From contig CALHQJ010000089.1 in NCBI GenBank assembly GCA_938036545.1, positions 1 to 58,850 on the forward strand: a DNA stretch of 58,850 bases. Reading direction: 5' to 3'. The position numbers were made by a program, and so were the translations under genes. Under the pieces are notes generated by a model, which saw only the letters and a list, made by a program, of their open reading frames with translations, was not told the origin of the DNA and made no database searches. This document shows positions 32,991 to 42,079 of this stretch, in pieces; the first letter of the stretch is position 1, and each line of letters opens with the position of its first letter. The DNA comes from an uncultured Clostridium sp. Lineage in GTDB: Bacteria; Bacillota; Clostridia; Lachnospirales; Lachnospiraceae.

Positions 32991-33971
32991 TTACTGACTG
33001 AATGGAAACAACAATTTTTGACATTCTTCTTCAAACATATTGTCCCGGTTAACAAGAATTGTGTCGGTTCCAATCGATTCCTGTGGTTTTCCGGTTTCAT
33101 TAACTAAATAAACGGCTGCTTCAACTCCCAGGTATCCCATCGCATATGGGTTTTGTACAATCAAGCTGTCCACTTCCCCCGTCTCCAGCATCCCTACAGA
33201 AACCGCATTGCTGTCAAATGCAGTTACCCAAATCCGATCCCTGGCTTCAATATCGCGAATGGCCCACCCCACTCCCAGGCTGGTCCACTCATTAAATGTT
33301 GCAATCACGTTAATCTTTGGATTTCTGTCTAACAAAATCTTTGTCTTTTCCCTGGCATCTTCGGTCGTAGACAGTACATTAATGGTTTCTACCGTCTTTA
33401 CTCTGTCGTCTTTTGCAATCCGTTCCCGAAAACCAGCTTCCCGTTCCTGTCCATTGGCAGAATGAATGTCGTAATTAACGATTCCGATATGAAGTTCCTC
33501 TTTCTCAGACTGCAGTGCTGCTTCTCCAGCCATATAACCCGCCTGGAAATTATCGGTTCCAATACGGCAGCTAACCTGGTCAGAATTAACATCACTGTCA
33601 ATCACCACGATTTTAATCCCCTGTTTTGCTGCTTCCTGAATCGGCTGGCAGTTGGCATTATAATCCACTGCTGAAAATACAATTGCATCAACCCCTTCTT
33701 TTACAGCATTTTCTATCATCTCATTCTGAGTTTCATAATCTTCTTCTGAATCAGGTCCCTCAAAGCTCATCTGGATGTTGTACTCCGTACTTGCAGCGCT
33801 GGCTCCTGCCTGAACCGATTTCCAAAAAGAGGACTGGGTAGATTTTACAATTACTGCTACCCTGGTCTTTCTGCTTTCCTGATGAAACCGACATCCCGAA
33901 AGTCCTGTTCCTGCTGCCAGCACCGCCAGAAAAAGAATCAGGGATCTGACTGATTTTTTACCGTTCTTCAT
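32991..33971 (-). CDS. Sugar-binding lipoprotein of the two-component system
   Basis: 326 residues from the ATG at 33971 (GGAGGGCGG site inside the preceding gene). Lipobox GLSGC, then a LacI/RbsB-type periplasmic binding fold: VAVIVKSTQSSFWKSVQAGA, DAIVFSAVDYNA, IVVIDSDVNSDQVSCRIGTDN, VIATFNEWTSLGVG. It overlaps the histidine kinase gene by 14 bases, so it is made together with the kinase and more probably presents a sugar to the kinase than feeds a transporter. Confidence 0.87.
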   Translation of the reverse strand: MKNGKKSVRSLILFLAVLAAGTGLSGCRFHQESRKTRVAVIVKSTQSSFWKSVQAGASAASTEYNIQMSFEGPDSEEDYETQNEMIENAVKEGVDAIVFSAVDYNANCQPIQEAAKQGIKIVVIDSDVNSDQVSCRIGTDNFQAGYMAGEAALQSEKEELHIGIVNYDIHSANGQEREAGFRERIAKDDRVKTVETINVLSTTEDAREKTKILLDRNPKINVIATFNEWTSLGVGWAIRDIEARDRIWVTAFDSNAVSVGMLETGEVDSLIVQNPYAMGYLGVEAAVYLVNETGKPQESIGTDTILVNRDNMFEEECQKLLFPFSQ

Positions 33972-35676
33972 AACCGCCCTCCCCAATCTTTGGCATAACA
34001 ATCGTTACCTTTGTTCCTTCATCCAGTTCGCTGTCAATCTGTATCCCATACTGTTCTCCAAAATAAATTTTAATCCGATTGTTAACATTTCGGATTCCTA
34101 TACCCGTCTTGTCTCCAGCTGAACCTTCTAAAATCTCCCTGCACTGTTCCCTGGTCATTCCAATGCCGTTATCTTCTACTGTAAATACCAGATTTTCTCC
34201 TCTGGAATGAACTCCAATTTGAATCTCTCCCTCGTCCACCATTCGGTCCAGACCATGGTAAATAGCATTTTCAATAATAGGCTGTAACGTAATCTTATTG
34301 CAGTAATAGTGCAGGCACTCTTCTTCTATGTCAAATGAATACGTAAACTGCTTATAACGGAATTTTTCGATTTTCAAGTAGCTTCTGGCATGTTCCAGTT
34401 CTTTTTCTACTGTAATCATCTCATGGCCTTTACTGATACTGATCCGAAACAGCTTTGCCAGTGCGTTAACCATTTCTACTGCGTCCTGGGTTCTCTCTTC
34501 CTCGCACAGCCATCCGATAGCGTCTAAGGTGTTATACAAAAAGTGGGGATTAATCTGAGCCTGAAGAGCCCTGAGTTCCGCTTTTCTAAGAGTAATCTCT
34601 TCTTCGCGGACTTTTTCCATAAGCTGCTGAATCTGAACCACCATATGGCCGAAAGACTGAGATAATTCTCCGATTTCCCTGCTTCCTTCCACAGCATGGT
34701 AGGTAAAATCCGAAGCGCTGTCCTCAAATTCTCCCATTGCCTGAATCAGACGCTTTACCGGCCTGGAAATCATCCTGGAAAATACCAGGCTGCTACAGAT
34801 GGCTGTAAAAAGCACCAGCAAAAGAAGCGCCAGCAAAAGGGCTGCCACGTTCTGAACCTTTTTTGTAATCAGTTCGTCCACATAGCTGACGCCAACTACC
34901 CTCCATCCGCTGTCTTCCATGGTCCTAATGGTATAAATCACGTCAGACTGCTCCAGATAACCGTCGGATGTATGTTTTAACAGTTCCAGCTTTTCTTCCT
35001 TCAATCCTGAAAAAATCAGCTGCTGCTGAGGATGGTAAACCATATTTCCTTCCCGATCCATAATAAAACAGTAGCCGTGCTGTCCAATTCCCACTTCATC
35101 TACGTAATCTGCTATCTGGGAAAACCGGATGTCCATGACTACAATATGCTTCTGTCCATCTCTTGTTTCCACAGGCTGTTTCATAGAAACCACCCATGGA
35201 TAGTAATCGGCTAACAGTGTTTCTACATGGGGTTTGGAAATCGAAAGTTTTCCTTTTTCATATTTCTGTTCCGGATTAAACGAAAGATTTTTAAACACAT
35301 TTTCCTTTAGTTTCCGGTTCCCAGACCAGCTTTCCAGCAGGTTTCCCCCTTTATCATAGCAGGTTACCGCTACCACATCATTTCTTGTTGTAATCAGGGT
35401 ATTAATGGCAGTATCCCGTTCCTCCGGACTATTTTTATAATATCCCTGAAGCATTTCCATGAGTTCCCGCATATTTCTTGTATAATCGCTGACCGTATTG
35501 GTCACCTGTGTCACTGCCTGCTCTCCGGCAGTAATGGTGCTGTTCCGGATAGAATTGTTATATACAGCTACAAATACCAGAAATCCGGCAGTAAATGCAG
35601 CCACCACAATCCCGACCACCATAACGGTCATAATTACGGACAGAGAATATCTCTCTCCTCTTTTTCTCTTATTCAT
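33958..35676 (-). CDS. Sensor histidine kinase, YesM/LytS type
   Basis: 572 residues. Membrane helix (~15-38), extracellular dCache-like sensor (~40-275), second helix (~277-300), HAMP (~300-355), His_kinase with LQAQINPHFLYNTLDAIGW (the phosphorylated His in NPHFLYN), and HATPase with QPIIENAIYHG (N box), VEDNGIGMT and GIGIRNVNNRI. It overlaps the response regulator gene by 4 bases. The stimulus is probably galactose or a related sugar through the accessory binding protein. Confidence 0.93.
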   Translation of the reverse strand: MNKRKRGERYSLSVIMTVMVVGIVVAAFTAGFLVFVAVYNNSIRNSTITAGEQAVTQVTNTVSDYTRNMRELMEMLQGYYKNSPEERDTAINTLITTRNDVVAVTCYDKGGNLLESWSGNRKLKENVFKNLSFNPEQKYEKGKLSISKPHVETLLADYYPWVVSMKQPVETRDGQKHIVVMDIRFSQIADYVDEVGIGQHGYCFIMDREGNMVYHPQQQLIFSGLKEEKLELLKHTSDGYLEQSDVIYTIRTMEDSGWRVVGVSYVDELITKKVQNVAALLLALLLLVLFTAICSSLVFSRMISRPVKRLIQAMGEFEDSASDFTYHAVEGSREIGELSQSFGHMVVQIQQLMEKVREEEITLRKAELRALQAQINPHFLYNTLDAIGWLCEEERTQDAVEMVNALAKLFRISISKGHEMITVEKELEHARSYLKIEKFRYKQFTYSFDIEEECLHYYCNKITLQPIIENAIYHGLDRMVDEGEIQIGVHSRGENLVFTVEDNGIGMTREQCREILEGSAGDKTGIGIRNVNNRIKIYFGEQYGIQIDSELDEGTKVTIVMPKIGEGGYEER

Positions 35677-37274
35677 ACTTTTCCTTCACTCTGGCGGCGC
35701 ATTGCATTTGGCGACTGGCCGGTATATTTTTTAAAACAGTAACTGAAATAATGCTGATCACTGTAACCGCACTGCTGGGAAATATCCCTGATTTTCATAG
35801 CAGTATCCAACACTAACTTTCTGGCAGTCTCGATTCGGATCTTTGTCAGCAAATCAATAAATGTGCTCCCTGTTTCTTTTTTCATCAGGGCGCTTAAATA
35901 ATTGGGACTGACCCCAATCATGCTGCTGACCTGGGACAGAGAAAGGCCTGCATCGTAATACTGTTCCTCCATAATCTGGATGGCTTTTTCGCATAAAACC
36001 TGGCTGCTTTTTTTCCTCTGTTCCGCAATCAGCCTCCAGGAACACAGGCAGAATTCCTCCAGCGAGTTCCACAGTTCTTCTTCCTCGTCCCTGTCCAATT
36101 TCTGTCTGCATACCTCATAAGCTTCCTTTGCCTGTCTGGCCTTTTCTTCACCTGAGACTGCTGTCAGCATCCGCCCCACCTGGGAATAAACTTCTGCGGC
36201 CATCCCCTGAATCTGCATACGGCTGGATGCAATACGGCCTGACTGAATTTTTTCCTGTTCCAGATATCCTTCTAATTCAGCCTGTGTTCCGGAACGTAAA
36301 AGCTGAATCAATCCCTTTTCCAGCAGCTTTACCCGTTCCAGTTCTCCTGCCTGGTAAGGTTCTTCATCTGAAATGAAGTGAATCCGGCTTTTACTGTTTC
36401 TTGCATAAGACATCGCATCAGATGCCTCCCGAAATGCCTTATGACAGTCCAGAAGCTTGTCTGTCACCCGGCTGACTCCTACGCAGGCGTCCAATGTCAA
36501 AATTCTCTCCATGCTCTGGGTAATGTTTTCTGCTGCAATATGGAGATATTTATCAAATCTGGTCTGAGTTCCGATTAAAAGGGACACTATTTCGTCCCCT
36601 GCAAAAAAGCTGGCATAGTGAAGGTATTTCTTTAAAATACTGTCTACGGAATATACGTGCTCTGGTCCGGTACAGTTTTTTCCGTCAACAGTTCTGACAG
36701 CAGTAGTCATCACCACATACTGCATAGCGTCACCGCCTTGAGTCAAAAGGCCGTATTCTTCTGCCTGTTTCATCAGGAAAGCTTCCATCTTTTCTCTGTC
36801 TTCTTTCCGTTCTTCCTGAAATCCTGCCAGAAGAAGCGGCATCAAAAATTCGTTGACATTGGCCGCTTCCTGATTACGGGCTGCAAATTCCACAAAGATC
36901 CGATCCAGCTTTTCTTTGATTTTCTTTAATTCCCCGGTCAGTTCAATCATGGAAATCGGCTTTAGCATGTAACTGATAATATTATACTGAATGGCCTGCT
37001 GGGCATAGGAAAAGTCATCGTACCCGCTTAAAAATGCGATTTGGGTAGACGGCCTGATTTCCCGAATCTGCCTTGCCAGTTCTACTCCGGAAATAAAGGG
37101 CATACGAATATCGGTCAGAATTAAGTCCGGTTCCAGCTTTTCTACCAGTTCTAATGCTTCTGCCCCATTTTCCGCTTCTCCTACTACCTGAAAACCGATT
37201 TCTTCCCACTGAATTTTCCGGATAATCGCTCTTCTTAATTCTTCTTCATCATCCGCAACTATAATTCGGTACAT
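35673..37274 (-). CDS. AraC-type response regulator, YesN type
   Basis: 533 residues. Receiver domain (~1-120) with the acidic pair VADDEEE, phospho-acceptor Asp in DLILTDIRMPFISG and Lys in MLKPI. A long middle region (~130-420) is typical of YesN. The C-terminus (~425-533) is an AraC double HTH: LSLSQVSSMIGVSPNYLSAL and IRDISQQCGYSDQHYFSYCFKK. First gene of the regulator operon; the likely target is the mglB promoter. Confidence 0.93.
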   Translation of the reverse strand: MYRIIVADDEEELRRAIIRKIQWEEIGFQVVGEAENGAEALELVEKLEPDLILTDIRMPFISGVELARQIREIRPSTQIAFLSGYDDFSYAQQAIQYNIISYMLKPISMIELTGELKKIKEKLDRIFVEFAARNQEAANVNEFLMPLLLAGFQEERKEDREKMEAFLMKQAEEYGLLTQGGDAMQYVVMTTAVRTVDGKNCTGPEHVYSVDSILKKYLHYASFFAGDEIVSLLIGTQTRFDKYLHIAAENITQSMERILTLDACVGVSRVTDKLLDCHKAFREASDAMSYARNSKSRIHFISDEEPYQAGELERVKLLEKGLIQLLRSGTQAELEGYLEQEKIQSGRIASSRMQIQGMAAEVYSQVGRMLTAVSGEEKARQAKEAYEVCRQKLDRDEEEELWNSLEEFCLCSWRLIAEQRKKSSQVLCEKAIQIMEEQYYDAGLSLSQVSSMIGVSPNYLSALMKKETGSTFIDLLTKIRIETARKLVLDTAMKIRDISQQCGYSDQHYFSYCFKKYTGQSPNAMRRQSEGKV

Positions 37275-37360
37275 GCAGCGCTCCTTTGCTATCGATTGAT
37301 GTATTTAAATTTGATTATATCATACATTATCTCTCCCCGCCAATGAGAACCAGCAAAATA

Positions 37361-37389
37361 TTGTCCTGGTTTCTTCTTTATGCTATACT
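37361..37389 (+). promoter_or_regulatory. Promoter of aroE
   Basis: TTGTCC (37361-37366) and TATACT (37384-37389), 17 bases apart. A ~95-base leader follows. Confidence 0.65.
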
Positions 37390-37403
37390 GGCTTTATCAC
37401 TCC

Positions 37404-37452
37404 GGAGACAGAAAGCCCCTTCCCGCTTTTCTGTCAGAGACTTTCTGTCTCT
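37404..37452 (+). promoter_or_regulatory. Hairpin in the aroE leader
   Basis: An 11-bp perfect stem GAGACAGAAAG / CTTTCTGTCTC (37405-37415, 37441-37451) with possible outer CCGGA/TCCGG pairs. No T tract follows. It could affect mRNA stability or be part of an unrecognised regulatory leader. Confidence 0.5.
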
Positions 37453-37489
37453 ATAATCCGGTTAAGACTACAGCCAGGAGGTATGGACT

Positions 37490-38368
37490 ATGACTCAATC
37501 TGAACACACTTACCAAATTACCGGCCACACCCGCTTAATCTGTCTGCTGGGCAATCCGGTCAGCCACAGCAAGTCCCCTGTGATGCATAATGAGGGATTC
37601 CGCCAGCTGGGACTGGATTACTGCTATCTGGCTTTTCAGGCAGATGAAGATTCTCTAGAAAAAACTGTGGAAGGATTAAAACTTTTAAACTGCCGCGGCT
37701 TTAATCTGACCATGCCCTGTAAAAATAAAATGGCCGCACTCTGCGACCATTTATCTCCTGCCGCTCAAATCAGCGGATCAGTCAATACAGTTGTAAACGA
37801 TAACGGCGTCCTTACGGGACACACTACAGACGGACTTGGCTTTCTCATGTCACTGCGGGAAGCCGGCCAGGATTTTACCGGCAAAAAAATGGTTCTTCTG
37901 GGAGCCGGAGGCGCCGGAACCGCTATTTTAGTCCAGGCTGCCTTAGACGGTATGAAAGAAATCTCTGTATTCAGCCGCAGTTCCAGCCCCTTAATCACTC
38001 GAACCAGAAAAATCGCAGATACCCTGAATGAGAAAACCCACTGTCAGGTTCGCCTCTTTGATTACGAGGATGACGTCCTGCGCCGTGAAATCGCCTCTGC
38101 CCAGATTCTAACCAATTCCACCAATGTGGGAATGGCTCCAAATCCGGATAACTGCCTGTTGTCCGATTCTTCTTACTTCCATAAGGATCTGTTTGTGGCA
38201 GACGTGATTTACAATCCATCGGAAACCCGTTTCCTGAAGCTTGCAAAAGCTGCCGGATGCCAGACTCTCAACGGCCTCCCCATGCTGTTATATCAGGGAG
38301 CAGAAGCCTTCCGCCTGTGGACAGGAAAATCCCTTCCCGTAGACATCATAAAGGAAAAATACTTTTAA
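37490..38368 (+). CDS. aroE: Shikimate dehydrogenase
   Basis: 292 residues. LLGNPVSHSKSPVMHNEGFR is the substrate-binding start, NLTMPCKNKMAAL carries the catalytic Lys, GHTTDGLGF the catalytic Asp, and GAGGAGTAILVQAALDG the NADP loop. It reduces 3-dehydroshikimate to shikimate; the YdiB/quinate type cannot be fully excluded. AGGAGG lies 8 bases upstream. No other aro gene is near. Confidence 0.92.
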   Translation: MTQSEHTYQITGHTRLICLLGNPVSHSKSPVMHNEGFRQLGLDYCYLAFQADEDSLEKTVEGLKLLNCRGFNLTMPCKNKMAALCDHLSPAAQISGSVNTVVNDNGVLTGHTTDGLGFLMSLREAGQDFTGKKMVLLGAGGAGTAILVQAALDGMKEISVFSRSSSPLITRTRKIADTLNEKTHCQVRLFDYEDDVLRREIASAQILTNSTNVGMAPNPDNCLLSDSSYFHKDLFVADVIYNPSETRFLKLAKAAGCQTLNGLPMLLYQGAEAFRLWTGKSLPVDIIKEKYF

Positions 38369-38382
38369 CAGGAGCAGTACTT

Positions 38383-39285
38383 CTAATAGATGCTGATCTG
38401 TTCTTCTAAATTCAGCAGTACCTTTGCCCCTGGCTTTAAGCATCTCACTATCTGAGCCATATCATCCTCTGGGATCCCAACGCAGCCTGCGGTTCCGTAT
38501 CCGTTTGTACAATGTAAAAACAGAGCGGAGCCCAGGTGAGGCGTTCCTTCTGGGTTGTATCCCATATCCAGGCAATAATTATATACGTCTCCATAAGCAG
38601 ATAAATGCTCCGATTTTCCCTTGTCAAAGGGTTCTGTCATTACTGCTGTATCCACAAAGGTATTATAATGAGAGGAATCGCTGTCCCCAACCCAATACTG
38701 GGTGGGCGTTACATGGGTATAGGGAAGAGTCGTTCCAGGATTTTCCTTATTTCCAAACACCATTCCCGCTGTATACAGCCCTACCGGCGTTTTTTCATCT
38801 CCCTCTACTTCCTTTCCCATACCTTTTCGTCCCATGCGTCCTTCTGTATCCACCAGCGCCGTCCACTGATACTGTGTTGGTTCTGCTCCAGTCTGGTTTT
38901 TCTGGTACAAGGTCACTCTGGCATAAGTCCCGTCATGTCCTGCAATCACAATGATCTGCTCCACATCCTCTGCCTGGGAAACCTTTAGCTGACGAATATC
39001 ATAGGTCAGGCCTTCCAACGAATCCACGGAAATGCCCGGAAGAATCGGCTTTAAATCAACAGCCTGAGTCTCTTTGCTGGCTGTCTCACCATCCTTTACT
39101 TCCATCTTCTCTGTCTCCGCTCCGCTGTCTCGGCGGATTACGCCTCCTGTCTGCAGCACCGGAACCGGCTGCCCCCCTGCCATTCCAGGCCCTCCTTCAT
39201 TGGCTCCCAGCGCTGTACCTGCAAACAACATGGCAATGGCAGCAACAGACGCTGTCAATTTTAAATATCTATGGGTGTGCTTCAT
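38383..39285 (-). CDS. L,D-transpeptidase (YkuD family), exported
   Basis: 300 residues from the ATG at 39285, which has AAAGGAGG at ideal distance. Signal peptide (~1-28, ending LGANEG), Pro/Glu-rich linker, then a YkuD-like domain with LFLHCTNGYGTAGCVGIP holding the catalytic His and Cys (family pattern HGT/S...GC). It may form 3-3 peptidoglycan cross-links or attach wall proteins. Its ATG overlaps the stop of the HipA-like gene (ATGA), so both are coupled. Confidence 0.85.
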   Translation of the reverse strand: MKHTHRYLKLTASVAAIAMLFAGTALGANEGGPGMAGGQPVPVLQTGGVIRRDSGAETEKMEVKDGETASKETQAVDLKPILPGISVDSLEGLTYDIRQLKVSQAEDVEQIIVIAGHDGTYARVTLYQKNQTGAEPTQYQWTALVDTEGRMGRKGMGKEVEGDEKTPVGLYTAGMVFGNKENPGTTLPYTHVTPTQYWVGDSDSSHYNTFVDTAVMTEPFDKGKSEHLSAYGDVYNYCLDMGYNPEGTPHLGSALFLHCTNGYGTAGCVGIPEDDMAQIVRCLKPGAKVLLNLEEQISIY

Positions 39286-40367
39286 AAAACCTCCTTTAAT
39301 TCCAGGCACCGTTTCCGTACAGACTGCCATTGTGATTCCTCTAAATCCTCTGGTTTTTCCATCTGCAAAACCGGCTCAACGTTTAATTTTATATGATAAA
39401 TTGCATCATAAGCAGCCTCTTTTAATGTTTCCTTTTCTTCTGAAGTCTGGGATAGAATCGTTTCCTCCTCGGAAAACGCATGGTCATGGTCCATCAGAGG
39501 ATACAATCCCAGGAGTTTTCCACTTTCGTTTTCCATAAAAAATCCAAAATTAGCGCCATGCCGATCTTCATTTCCAAGAATATAATCCACTATTTGCATG
39601 GTATAATAATTTTCCGGATCCATCTGCTTTATCAGTTCATACTCATTTTTATCGTGACGGCAGCAATATACCTGAAAATCCTCCCATGGTACCAATGCCA
39701 TTTTTTCTGATGAAATAATCCTGCATTTTACGATTTTTTCTCCGCTGCCATAAATTTTGTTAATATGGTATGAATCGGCCACCTCTTCTAAGCGGCTGGT
39801 TTCTGCTTCCGTATAGGTTACATGCGGAACTGAAAGCGCATCTAAAATCCGGCTGGCTGCCAGTTCCTTTTTCCCTACCTTGTACAGGTAAAGTTCTTCA
39901 TTCTGCCTAATCCATGCTTTCGCCGCCATCCCCTGCGCCGTAAGTTCAGGGGTGTGAATCCGTTCTCTCATAGAAAAAAACGTCTGGCTGACTCCCAGAA
40001 GAGCAGTTGCTGTAACTGCCTTTTCCAGAGTATTGGTAAATAAACTTACCTGATTCCAGGTCAGTGGTTCTTCCTCTTCTTTCATCCAATAGCAGTCGGA
40101 AAGTGAAGTAAAATGAAACATTCTGGCAATCCGGTATGGATTGCTCTGGCTGATATGAAAACCTGCCAGCAGCTTTTTCGCATTGGTTCTTCCAATATTC
40201 ATCGCCCGCGTTTCGGTCCAGCCATGCATTACATCATCATAATCTGCATCCGGATACCGGAGAGATATCGGGAGCAGGTCATAGTTTAATATCCTGCATC
40301 TGTAACTGTCAATTTCCAGAACAGGCGTATCTTTTAACATCAGATAAGTCTTGCTGATTGTTCTCAC
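39282..40367 (-). CDS. HipA-like protein
   Basis: 361 residues, cytosolic. The C-terminal part has YILGNEDRHGANFGFFM, which matches the N-x-D-R-H-x-x-N-F-G catalytic segment of HipA/CtkA-type kinases, and GLYPLMDHDHAFS, which stands for the metal-binding DFD-like segment. The N-terminal ~150 residues do not resemble the HipA N-domain, and no HipB is adjacent. It could be a protein or small-molecule kinase. Its gene is translationally coupled to the L,D-transpeptidase. Family assignment is moderate. Confidence 0.65.
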   Translation of the reverse strand: MRTISKTYLMLKDTPVLEIDSYRCRILNYDLLPISLRYPDADYDDVMHGWTETRAMNIGRTNAKKLLAGFHISQSNPYRIARMFHFTSLSDCYWMKEEEEPLTWNQVSLFTNTLEKAVTATALLGVSQTFFSMRERIHTPELTAQGMAAKAWIRQNEELYLYKVGKKELAASRILDALSVPHVTYTEAETSRLEEVADSYHINKIYGSGEKIVKCRIISSEKMALVPWEDFQVYCCRHDKNEYELIKQMDPENYYTMQIVDYILGNEDRHGANFGFFMENESGKLLGLYPLMDHDHAFSEEETILSQTSEEKETLKEAAYDAIYHIKLNVEPVLQMEKPEDLEESQWQSVRKRCLELKEVL

Positions 40368-40466
40368 CTCACTTTTCTGTGATAAAAGCTATTATACCAT
40401 TCTTTCGGAGGTTTATCTATTTCTTTCTTATAATCTCATTCCTGCTTGAATACTTTTTATCAACTA

Positions 40467-40522
40467 AAAGGCCATTTATGGATAGAAGTTCCTTGATTAC
40501 ATTCCTATCCATAATGGCCTTT
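40467..40522. terminator. Terminator between hydrogenase cluster and HipA-like gene
   Basis: AAAGGCCATTTATGGATAG (40467-40485) pairs with CTATCCATAATGGCCTTT (40505-40522), ~18 bp with one bulge; Ts follow on both strands. It ends the minus-strand hydrogenase operon. The rest of 40368-40601 has no gene. Confidence 0.8.
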
Positions 40523-40601
40523 CATATAATTTTTAGTTTAAATTTGCCTTTTCTCTATTCTGACATTATAGCCTCAAATTTTTTTAAAACGGAAACTCTC
40601 A

Positions 40602-42053
40602 CTAGTCTCTATGCATGGAGAACTGATCCATTGGATAATTCTTTAAGTTCTCCAATACCTTTCTGTCATCTGCTGATGCAATTAATGCATCTCTGTCTTT
40701 TTTCGCTTCATTTTCTGCCTTATGCTTGCTTGGGCCGCCAACACAGCCGCCAATGCAAGCCATACCTTCAATAAAATCTTCCGGAAGTCTGCCTAATTTC
40801 AAAAGAAGAAGGGCTTTCTTACATTCAGCGCCGCCGCTGCAGGCTGCAACCTTTGGAGTAATGTCTTCACCCATTTCCTTGAAGCACTGAAGCACTGCTG
40901 CCGTTACGCCGCCGCCGTTTCCAAAACGTTTGCCAAATACAGAACTTTCCTGATAATTGTTCTCTTCTGGCTCTAACTCAATATCCTTTGCACGAAGCAT
41001 AGCCCGAAGTTCGCCAAATGTCATGGCATAATCTGCATTATCTTTAATATTTAAGTCCAGGGTTTCGCTCTTCTTTGCGATACATGGTCCGACAAATACG
41101 GTAATCACTCCAGGACGTACGGTCTTTAAATAACGGGAAACCGCACACATTGGAGAAACAGTTGTGGACATATTTTCTAACAATTCTGGGAAGTGCTGCT
41201 TAATCATATTAACAAATGCAGGACAGCAGGAGGTCGTCATCTTCTTGCCTTCCTTGTAAGCTTCTGCCCATTCTTCTGCTTCATAAGCAGCCGTCATATC
41301 TCCACCTAAGCCTACTTCTACCATATCGGCAAATCCTGCCTTCTTTAAAGCAGTCTTAAGGCTTGCCATGGTAATGTCTTTGCCAAACTGACCCTCTGTT
41401 GCAGGTGCAACCATGGCAACTACATCCTTTCCAGCCTTGATTAAGTTGATTACATCTACCAAAAAGGTCTTGGAACCGATTGCGCCAAATGGACAGCTGT
41501 GGATGCAGGCGCCGCACTGAATACATTTCTTTTCATCAATCTGGCAGATACCATACTCGTCATAGGTAATGGCGTCTACCGGACATGCTTTCTTGCAAGG
41601 TCTTTCCAGATGTGCAATTGCATTGTAAGGACATGCCTGGGCGCACTTTCCGCACTCTTTACATTTATTGGGGTCGATATGGGCTCTGTGCTGCCCCATG
41701 GTAATCGCACCAAAATGACAGGAATTCTGGCAGGCTTTTCCCATACATTTCCGGCAGTTATCCGTTACGATGTAGGAAGCAATAGGACACTCCTCACAAG
41801 CTGCATTAATAACCTGAACTACATTTTTAGACTCATGTCCGATTGGACACTGTCCTTCTGCCAGGCGTACTCTCTGCTTGATAATCTCCCTCTCTTTATA
41901 AATACAGCAGCGGTACTGGGCCTGAGGACCAGGAATCATCTCGTATGGGATTTCATCCCGTTCCTTTTCCAATGTTCCTTCCCAGGCCTTTTTTGCCACC
42001 TCATACAGAACATCATGCTTTAAACGTAAAATTGTTGCATCATTGGTAATCAT
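40602..42053 (-). CDS. [FeFe] hydrogenase-like protein, probable group D
   Basis: 483 residues. An N-terminal cysteine-rich region (~65-190) with several CxxCxxCxxxCP motifs for [4Fe-4S] clusters precedes an H-cluster domain: TSCCPAF (L1), VGPCIAKKSE (L2) and EGMACIGGCVGGP (L3), so all four cluster cysteines are kept. L1 has Phe for the usual Trp and L2 lacks the MPC Met, as in sensory-type hydrogenases. It follows the SpoIIE-type gene by 26 bases. Probably a low-activity sensory or regulatory hydrogenase. Confidence 0.85.
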   Translation of the reverse strand: MITNDATILRLKHDVLYEVAKKAWEGTLEKERDEIPYEMIPGPQAQYRCCIYKEREIIKQRVRLAEGQCPIGHESKNVVQVINAACEECPIASYIVTDNCRKCMGKACQNSCHFGAITMGQHRAHIDPNKCKECGKCAQACPYNAIAHLERPCKKACPVDAITYDEYGICQIDEKKCIQCGACIHSCPFGAIGSKTFLVDVINLIKAGKDVVAMVAPATEGQFGKDITMASLKTALKKAGFADMVEVGLGGDMTAAYEAEEWAEAYKEGKKMTTSCCPAFVNMIKQHFPELLENMSTTVSPMCAVSRYLKTVRPGVITVFVGPCIAKKSETLDLNIKDNADYAMTFGELRAMLRAKDIELEPEENNYQESSVFGKRFGNGGGVTAAVLQCFKEMGEDITPKVAACSGGAECKKALLLLKLGRLPEDFIEGMACIGGCVGGPSKHKAENEAKKDRDALIASADDRKVLENLKNYPMDQFSMHRD

Positions 42054-42079
42054 AATTATCCTCCTGATACCTGTTAAGA

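Noticed and set aside
37390..37489. T-box leader for aroE
   Set aside because: The leader is too short and shows no T-box sequence, specifier loop or terminator/antiterminator pair.
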